From contig NZ_JACHNE010000001.1 of assembly GCF_014205255.1 (NCBI RefSeq), positions 6,014,001 to 6,078,000 on the forward strand: a stretch of 64,000 bases of DNA, in the 5' to 3' direction. The notes beneath the pieces were generated by a model. The model was not told where the DNA came from. It was given only the letters and a program-made list of their open reading frames with translations, and searched no databases. The stretch is from Streptomyces caelestis (GTDB lineage: Bacteria > Actinomycetota > Actinomycetes > Streptomycetales > Streptomycetaceae). Position 1 is the stretch's first letter. Each line of letters begins with the position of its first letter. Made by a program: the position numbers and the translations under genes. This document shows, piece by piece, positions 56,470 through 64,000 of the stretch.

Positions 56470-57477
56470 GTGAGCGAAAACAGCCAGTTCAGGTTCGGTG
56501 CCGCCACGGGTGTCGGCTCCATGCCCGGAGGCGACGCCCGGGAAGCCGCCAGAACCGTCACCGGAACCTTCGAGGACTTCCCCTTCCTGCCCGAACTGCC
56601 CGCCCGCGGGCCCGGCGCGGACATGATCGGGCGGACCGCCGGCATGCTCGTCGAGCTGTACGCGCGCGTGGAGCCCAGCGGCTGGCGGCTCGGCGACCGC
56701 CCGGGACGGGACACCAAACGGGCCCGCTCCTGGCTCGGCCAGGACCTCGACGCGCTGGAGGAATTCACGCAGGAGTACCAGGGGCCGCTGAAGGTCCAGG
56801 CCGTCGGGCCCTGGACCCTCGCCGCCAACCTGGAGCTGCGAGGCGGCGAGGCCGCCCTCTCCGACCCCGGAGCCTGCCGCGACCTCGCCGCCTCCCTCGC
56901 CGAGGGGCTGCGTCTGCACCTCGCCGAGGTCCAGCGGCGGGTCCCCGGCGCGCAGATCGTCCTCCAGCTCGACGAGCCGTCCCTCACCGCCGTCCTGCGC
57001 GGCCAGGTGAAGAGCGCCAGCGGCTACCGCACCCACCGGGCCGTCGACCGGCAGATCGTCGAGGGCGCACTCCGCGACGTCGCCGGAGTGCACGGCGGCG
57101 GCCCGGTCGTCGTCCACTCCTGCGCACCGGACGTCCCGTTCGCCCTGCTGCGCCGGGCGGGCGCGGCGGCCGTCTCCTTCGACTTCTCCCTGCTCACCGA
57201 GCGTGACGACGAGGTGATCGGCGAGGCGGTGGAGGGCGGGACCCGGCTCTTCGCCGGTGTCGTCCCGTCCGCGGAGGGCCCATTGTCAGACCCTGCCGGT
57301 AGCGTCATGGGTGTCAGGACGCTGTGGCGCAGGCTGGGGCTGTCACCGGGGCTTCTCGCGGAGGCGGTCACGGTCACCCCGGCGTGCGGACTCGCGGGGG
57401 CCTCCCCGGGGTACGCGCGCGCGGCTCTCGCCCACTGCGTCCAGGCGGCGAGATCCCTCGCGGACAACCCAGAGTAA
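56470..57477 (+). CDS. Core-MetE-like protein (methionine synthase, B12-independent type, C-terminal domain only)
   Basis: This 335-aa protein is about half the length of MetE (about 750 aa) and corresponds to its catalytic C-terminal barrel only. Visible features are VGSMPGG, LDEPSLTAVL, the zinc-region VVHSCAPDVPF and the final cysteine in VTPACGLAGAS. Truncated core-MetE proteins of archaea take the methyl group from a corrinoid protein rather than folate; whether this one does is unknown. GTG start. It lies 15 bp ahead of ligA, so the two are probably cotranscribed. Confidence 0.8.
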   Translation: MSENSQFRFGAATGVGSMPGGDAREAARTVTGTFEDFPFLPELPARGPGADMIGRTAGMLVELYARVEPSGWRLGDRPGRDTKRARSWLGQDLDALEEFTQEYQGPLKVQAVGPWTLAANLELRGGEAALSDPGACRDLAASLAEGLRLHLAEVQRRVPGAQIVLQLDEPSLTAVLRGQVKSASGYRTHRAVDRQIVEGALRDVAGVHGGGPVVVHSCAPDVPFALLRRAGAAAVSFDFSLLTERDDEVIGEAVEGGTRLFAGVVPSAEGPLSDPAGSVMGVRTLWRRLGLSPGLLAEAVTVTPACGLAGASPGYARAALAHCVQAARSLADNPE

Positions 57478-59688
<2,211 letters not shown>

Positions 59689-59697
59689 CGGTTGAAG

Positions 59698-59735
59698 GCC
59701 ACCCGTTCGGCGCATACCAGATGCATACGGGTGGC
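59698..59735 (+). terminator. Hairpin after ligA
   Basis: GCCACCCGT (59698-59706) and ACGGGTGGC (59727-59735) are perfect complements around a 20-nt loop that includes a small GCAT/ATGC stem. It starts 9 nt after the ligA stop. The remaining gap to 59946 carries no gene and should hold the promoter of the next gene. Confidence 0.7.
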
Positions 59736-59945
59736 TGGGGCGCATTCGGGCAACCGTCGGCGACCGCTGCCCGTGGAAGCCTTCTGCGGCCTACTGTTGA
59801 GATGTGCGCCTGCCGTGCCCAGCTGCGGTCGGGGCATCTTCGTGTTCGCGGAGCACGGGGAAGGGTTTTCCAACGCGGGCCGCCCAAGGGTTGTCGGGCA
59901 CCGGGCCGCGGGGCGTGGGCACCGCCGGCTGTGAGAGGGACGGGA

Positions 59946-62243
59946 ATGGAACCGACCGAGAGCGCCGTGCCGGGCTCACGGCTGCGCCTGCGCCGCATGG
60001 CGGTCGTATGGCGTGCAGTCCGTGGGACAGGCCGGCCGGCGGGGCGTCCGGGCGCGGAAGCGCGCGCCCTCGGACAGTACACCGCGGACGGGCGCGCCTC
60101 CGAGGGGCGCGCCGCGGCGGACGGCCGCGGCGCCGCACAGCCGGTCACCGAGCACACGTCCGGCCTGACCGGCGAGGACGGGGACACGGAACGGCACCTG
60201 TCCTGGCCCGCGCTGCCCGCGGCGGTCGTCGCGGCGGCCGGGTTCGTCCTGGGCGCCGGCTTCTACCGCGCCTTCACCGGCGACCACGCGCTCTTCCCGT
60301 CCGGCACGGCCGGCTGGGCGCTGGCCGTGCTGACCGGCATCATCGTCGGCCACCTCGTGATGCTCGGCCGCTCCCGCTGGTGGGGCGGCACCGGCTCGGG
60401 CGCCGCCCTCACGCTCGCCGTGCTGCTGCTGTACGGCTGGGTACCGGCCGGCATGGTCAGCCTCACGGTCGTCGTGCTGGTCGGCATAGCCCGCCGCAAC
60501 CGCTGGCGCCAGGGCATCCTGCACGGGGCGGTCGACCTCCTCGGCATCGGCGCCGGCGCCCTGGTGCTGGGCGTCTTCGGATCCATACCGTCCGTCGAGT
60601 CCCCCTCGGATCCGGACAGCTGGACGCTGTACACCGCGTCCGAGGTGGTCATGGTCGCCGTCGCCTACCTGGCGGTCAGCCGCGTCCTGCTGTGGTACCT
60701 GCACGCCCCGCGCTCCGGCCTGCCCACCGTCGCCCGCACCGCCCTGGTCAGACAGGGCCTGGTCGCGGTCGCGCTGCTGGGGATCGCGCCGCTGGTCTGC
60801 GTGGTGGCCGTGGCCAAGCCGATCCTGCTGCCGCTGTTCTCCATCCCCCTCATCGCCCTGGACTCCACGCTCTGGATAGCCCGGGCCCGGGCCGAGGAGC
60901 AGCTGCGCGACCCGCTGACCGGGCTGCCCAACCGTCAGTGGCTCCTGGAGCGCATCTGGACCGCGCTGGACGACGCCGAGCGGATCGATGCGCGCGCCGC
61001 CCTGATGCTGATCGACCTGGACCGTTTCCGGTCGGTCAACGACACGCTCGGTCATCTGGCCGGTGACCGGCTGCTGCTCCAGATCGCCGACCGGCTGCAG
61101 GTGGCGCTGCCGCGGGGCGCGGAGGCCGCACGGCTCGGCGGGGACGAGTTCGCCGTCTTACTGCCGGTCGCCGACTCCACGACGTCCGCGACCCGGATCG
61201 CCCGCAACCTGGTCGCGGCGCTCAGCTGCCCGCTCGACCTCGACGGCCTCACCCTCGTCCTGGAGGCCAGCGCCGGGGTCGCCGTCTTCCCCGACCACGC
61301 GCTGGACGCCGAAGGGCTGCTGCGGCGGGCGGACGTGGCGATGTACCAGGCGAAGCGGGACCGCACGGGCGTGGAGGTCTACGAGTCCAAGCGCGACTCG
61401 AACACCCCGGACCGGCTCGGTCTGCTGGGAGACCTCCGCAGGGCGCTGGACGCCCACGAGGTCGAGCTGCACTACCAGCCCAAGGTCCGCTTCGACGGAC
61501 AGGTCGCGGGTCTGGAGGCCCTGGTCCGCTGGGTGCACCCCGAGCGGGGCAAGGTGCCGCCGGACGAGTTCATAGCGATCGCCGAGTCCTCCGGCCTCAT
61601 GCCCCATCTCACCGAGTACGTCCTGGAGACCGCGCTCGCCCAGGTCGCGCGGTGGCGGGCCCAGGGACTGTTCGTCCCGGTCGCGGTCAACGTCTCCCCG
61701 CGTGACGTCCACACCCCCGGCTTCGCCGGCTCGGTCGCCGCGCGGCTGGCCCGGCACGGCGTCCCGGCGGGAGCGCTCCAACTGGAGATCACGGAACACG
61801 TCCTCCTGGAGGATCCGCAGCGCGCCGCCGACACCCTCAACGGGCTGACCGGGCACGGCGTGAAGATGTCCCTGGACGACTTCGGCACGGGGTACTCGTC
61901 GCTGGTGCACCTGCGCAAGCTCCCGGTCAGCGAACTGAAGATCGACCGCTCGTTCGTCGCCCGGCTCGCCGTCGACACCGAGGACGCGGCGATCGTGCGC
62001 TGCACGGTCGACCTGGCGCACTCCCTCGGCCTGCTGGTCGTCGCCGAGGGCGTCGAGGACGACGAGACCTGGGAGCGTCTGCGCGACCTCGGCTGCGACG
62101 CCGTCCAGGGCTGGCTGGTCGCCGCCGCGATGCCCCCCGAGGAGACCACGGCCTGGCTCCGCGCCCGGGGCTCCCGCGGCTGGCAACGCCCCCGGGCCGC
62201 CCTCCCGGCGGCGACGGCGGACGACTCGGGCCGCATCGCCTAG
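59946..62243 (+). CDS. rmdB: Membrane GGDEF-EAL cyclic di-GMP protein (RmdB-like)
   Basis: This 765-aa protein has an N-terminal soluble stretch, about seven membrane helices (75-300), then a GGDEF domain (about 315-480) and an EAL domain (about 490-745). GGDEF is intact (RLGGDEFAVLL); no inhibitory RxxD lies at the usual place. The EAL domain has GLEALVRW, VNVSPRDV, LEITEHVL, LDDFGTGYSSL, LKIDRSF and VVAEGVED, so it should hydrolyse cyclic di-GMP. Gene order matches S. coelicolor SCO5495, which I recall as RmdB, a phosphodiesterase affecting development. ATG has GAGAGGG. Confidence 0.92.
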   Translation: MEPTESAVPGSRLRLRRMAVVWRAVRGTGRPAGRPGAEARALGQYTADGRASEGRAAADGRGAAQPVTEHTSGLTGEDGDTERHLSWPALPAAVVAAAGFVLGAGFYRAFTGDHALFPSGTAGWALAVLTGIIVGHLVMLGRSRWWGGTGSGAALTLAVLLLYGWVPAGMVSLTVVVLVGIARRNRWRQGILHGAVDLLGIGAGALVLGVFGSIPSVESPSDPDSWTLYTASEVVMVAVAYLAVSRVLLWYLHAPRSGLPTVARTALVRQGLVAVALLGIAPLVCVVAVAKPILLPLFSIPLIALDSTLWIARARAEEQLRDPLTGLPNRQWLLERIWTALDDAERIDARAALMLIDLDRFRSVNDTLGHLAGDRLLLQIADRLQVALPRGAEAARLGGDEFAVLLPVADSTTSATRIARNLVAALSCPLDLDGLTLVLEASAGVAVFPDHALDAEGLLRRADVAMYQAKRDRTGVEVYESKRDSNTPDRLGLLGDLRRALDAHEVELHYQPKVRFDGQVAGLEALVRWVHPERGKVPPDEFIAIAESSGLMPHLTEYVLETALAQVARWRAQGLFVPVAVNVSPRDVHTPGFAGSVAARLARHGVPAGALQLEITEHVLLEDPQRAADTLNGLTGHGVKMSLDDFGTGYSSLVHLRKLPVSELKIDRSFVARLAVDTEDAAIVRCTVDLAHSLGLLVVAEGVEDDETWERLRDLGCDAVQGWLVAAAMPPEETTAWLRARGSRGWQRPRAALPAATADDSGRIA

Positions 62244-62292
62244 ATCCCGGACCGGACCTGTTCCGTTTCCCTTCCCGGGCCACTCCGGCAGG

Positions 62293-62312
62293 GCCGGGCC
62301 ACCGGGCCCGGC
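62293..62312 (+). terminator. 8-bp GC hairpin after rmdB
   Basis: GCCGGGCC and GGCCCGGC flank the loop ACCG. It lies 50 nt after the rmdB stop, upstream of the gatC promoter region. Confidence 0.65.
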
Positions 62313-62345
62313 GAAACCGTTTCACGGTCACAGCTGCCCGCCCCA

Positions 62346-62351
62346 TAGGAT
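62346..62351 (+). promoter_or_regulatory. Probable -10 box (TAGGAT) for gatC
   Basis: TAGGAT fits the principal-sigma -10 consensus of Streptomyces. TTCACG at 62321-62326 is a possible -35 at 19 bp. Initiation would fall about 62357-62360, inside the 5' arm of the structured element that follows. Confidence 0.55.
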
Positions 62352-62529
62352 TAGGACCTGGCGCCACATTCCCGCCTGCCGTGCGACGCCTGGCACGCAC
62401 GCTCGCCGCGTTGCCGAATCGCCCACGTGGCTGTGCCACGAGGACGCTCCGGCGCCTTGCGATCGCTCGCGCCGGACGCCGCACGGCCCGCCCTCCGGGC
62501 GGACGACGGGAATGTGACGCCAGGTCCTA
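62352..62529 (+). ncRNA. Highly structured 178-nt element in the gatC leader (candidate RNA or miniature inverted-repeat element)
   Basis: Arms 62352-62374 and 62507-62529 pair at 22 of 23 positions (only C64/A17 mismatch by last two digits of 62364/62517). Inside are an 8-bp stem (62378-62385 with 62480-62487), hairpins CGTGGC-TGT-GCCACG (62426-62440), an 8-bp stem 62448-62455 with 62469-62476, and CCGCCC-TCC-GGGCGG (62488-62502). The element ends 38 nt before the gatC start. No open reading frame or known riboswitch motif was recognised. Whether it is RNA or a transposon-derived repeat is open. Confidence 0.6.
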
Positions 62530-62567
62530 GGCCCAAACCACACACACTCACCCCAGAGGATCGCTGC

Positions 62568-62864
62568 ATGCCTGGCATCACGCGCGAGGAGGTCGCCCAC
62601 CTCGCCCGGCTGGCGCGTCTGGAGCTGAAGCCCGAAGAGCTCGACCACTTCGCGGGACAGCTGGACGACATCATCGGCGCGGTGGCCCGCGTCAGCGAGG
62701 TCGCCGACCAAGACGTACCGCCGACCTCGCACCCGCTCCCGCTGACGAACGTCATGCGCCCGGACGAGGTCCGTCCCTCGCTCACCCCCGAGCAGGCGCT
62801 CTCCGGAGCCCCCGCCCAGGAGCAGCAGCGTTTCAAGGTGCCGCAGATCCTGGGGGAGGAGTAA
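62568..62864 (+). CDS. gatC: Asp/Glu-tRNA amidotransferase subunit C
   Basis: This is a 98-aa GatC with [32 protein letters not shown] and the tail [10 protein letters not shown]. It clamps GatA and GatB together in the complex that converts Glu-tRNA(Gln) and Asp-tRNA(Asn) to the amides. ATG has GAGGA nine bases upstream. gatA follows after 6 bp. Confidence 0.96.
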   Translation: MPGITREEVAHLARLARLELKPEELDHFAGQLDDIIGAVARVSEVADQDVPPTSHPLPLTNVMRPDEVRPSLTPEQALSGAPAQEQQRFKVPQILGEE

Positions 62865-62870
62865 CCCGCC

Positions 62871-64000
62871 ATGACGGACAGCCCCATCATCAAGCTCACG
62901 GCCGCCGAGACCGCCGCGAAGATCGCCTCCGGCGAGCTCACGGCCGTCGAGGTCACCGAGGCCCACCTCGCCCGGATCGAGGCCGTCGACGAGAAGGTGC
63001 ACGCCTTCCTGCACGTCGACCGCGAGGGCGCGCTCGCCCAGGCCCGTGCCGTCGACGAGAAGCGGGCCAAGGGGGAGAAGCTCGGTCCGCTGGCCGGTGT
63101 TCCCCTGGCGCTCAAGGACATCTTCACCACCGAGGGGATCCCGACGACCGTCGGTTCGAAGATCCTCGAAGGCTGGATCCCGCCGTACGACGCGACCGTC
63201 ACCAAGCGGCTCAAGGCCGCCGACGTGGTCATCCTCGGCAAGACCAACATGGACGAGTTCGCCATGGGGTCCTCCACCGAGAACAGCGCCTACGGGCCGA
63301 CCGGCAACCCCTGGGACCTGACCAGGATCCCCGGCGGCTCCGGCGGCGGTTCCTCCGCCGCGCTCGCCTCCTTCCAGGCCCCGCTCGCCATCGGCACGGA
63401 CACCGGCGGCTCCATCCGCCAGCCCGCCGCCGTCACCGGCACGGTCGGTGTGAAGCCGACGTACGGCGGGGTGTCGCGCTACGGCATGGTCGCCTTCTCC
63501 TCCTCCCTCGACCAGGGCGGCCCCTGCGCCCGCACGGTCCTGGACGCGGCCCTGCTGCACGAGGTGATCGCCGGTCACGACCCGATGGACTCCACGTCGA
63601 TCGACGCCCCGGTCCCGCCGGTCGTCGAGGCCGCCCGCAACGGCAGCGTCGAGGGCATGCGCGTCGGCGTCGTCAAGCAGTTCCGCGGCGAGGGCTACCA
63701 GGCAGGTGTCATCCAGCGGTTCGACGAGTCCGTCGCGCTGCTGAAGGAACTGGGCGCCGAGATCGTCGAGCTGGACTGCCCGTCCTTCGACCTGGCGCTG
63801 TCGGCGTACTACCTGATCGCGCCGTCCGAGTGCTCCTCCAACCTCGCCCGCTTCGACGGCCTGCGCTACGGTCTGCGCGCCGGTGACGACGGCACGCACT
63901 CCGCCGAGGAGGTCACCTCCCTGACCCGCGAGGCCGGCTTCGGCCCCGAGGTCAAGCGCCGCATCATGCTCGGCACGTACGCGCTGAGCTCCGGCTACTA
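62871..64000 (+). CDS. gatA: Asp/Glu-tRNA amidotransferase subunit A, N-terminal part
   Basis: This is the first 376 codons of GatA, an amidase-signature enzyme that releases ammonia from glutamine. The catalytic triad region is visible: K82 in PLALKDIF, the cis-Ser region [14 protein letters not shown] and the nucleophile loop [13 protein letters not shown]. The gene runs off the right edge. ATG follows GGGGGAGGA. The start is 6 bp after the gatC stop, so the two are cotranscribed. Confidence 0.96.
   Translation, partial: MTDSPIIKLTAAETAAKIASGELTAVEVTEAHLARIEAVDEKVHAFLHVDREGALAQARAVDEKRAKGEKLGPLAGVPLALKDIFTTEGIPTTVGSKILEGWIPPYDATVTKRLKAADVVILGKTNMDEFAMGSSTENSAYGPTGNPWDLTRIPGGSGGGSSAALASFQAPLAIGTDTGGSIRQPAAVTGTVGVKPTYGGVSRYGMVAFSSSLDQGGPCARTVLDAALLHEVIAGHDPMDSTSIDAPVPPVVEAARNGSVEGMRVGVVKQFRGEGYQAGVIQRFDESVALLKELGAEIVELDCPSFDLALSAYYLIAPSECSSNLARFDGLRYGLRAGDDGTHSAEEVTSLTREAGFGPEVKRRIMLGTYALSSGY

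Noticed and set aside
62352-62529. T-box riboswitch for gatC
   Set aside because: I could not find the T-box sequence or a specifier-loop arrangement, and actinobacterial T-boxes are known mainly at ileS.

Overview
The window is high-GC actinomycete chromosome, almost certainly Streptomyces. Codon third positions are strongly GC-biased, GTG and TTG starts are common, and many genes carry GGAGG-type ribosome binding sites. The gene order follows from memory the core-chromosome stretch of S. coelicolor that runs from the GlgE trehalose/glucan locus to gatCA. No rRNA, tRNA, CRISPR array, prophage or complete insertion sequence was seen.

Left part (1-11.4 kb): the start of treS and all of glgE (maltosyltransferase) on the minus strand, divergent from glgP, with a secreted subtilisin-like protease gene between them. 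Then a DUF1990 gene and two tandem secreted M4 metalloproteases. Middle-left (11.5-19.5 kb): the tail of a decayed ABC exporter gene, an intact heterodimeric ABC exporter pair with one degenerate ATP site, and a plus-strand operon of ABC ATPase, ABC-2 permease, sensor kinase and LuxR-type response regulator. At 19.5-31 kb: glgX, two tandem lipoprotein L,D-transpeptidases, an enoyl-CoA hydratase, an anti-sigma-type ATPase, a beta-propeller lipoprotein, a MerR regulator, an EF-hand protein and an F420/NADP reductase-like protein. Several broken genes lie among these.

Centre (31-35.7 kb): a one-carbon and glycine unit on the minus strand, gcvT-gcvH-glyA-sdaA, behind a tandem glycine riboswitch. 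Glycine is cleaved, interconverted with serine, and serine can be deaminated to pyruvate. At 35.8-44.8 kb: a small P-loop ATPase, two SseB-type proteins and a five-gene peptide ABC importer operon. At 44.8-53 kb: a TRIC-type membrane protein, esterase, thioesterase-like protein, FabR-like regulator, small membrane proteins, and a cysteine desulfurase with MnmA (tRNA 2-thiouridine synthesis) around an amidase gene.

Right part (53-64 kb): a hydrolase, DUF427, methyltransferase, LOG-like protein, SDR, a short MetE-like protein, ligA, a GGDEF-EAL cyclic di-GMP protein (RmdB-like), then gatC and the start of gatA for Glu/Asp-tRNA amidation.

The most unusual signals are (i) a 178-nt element just upstream of gatC, closed by 23-nt inverted arms with nested hairpins and preceded by a good -10 box; (ii) a gene remnant near 30.9 kb whose frame is restored by removing a 29-nt palindrome-plus-duplication; and (iii) a cluster of frameshifted genes at 27.6-28.4 kb. 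Start sites were chosen by RBS, family length and signal-peptide logic, and several are marked uncertain.
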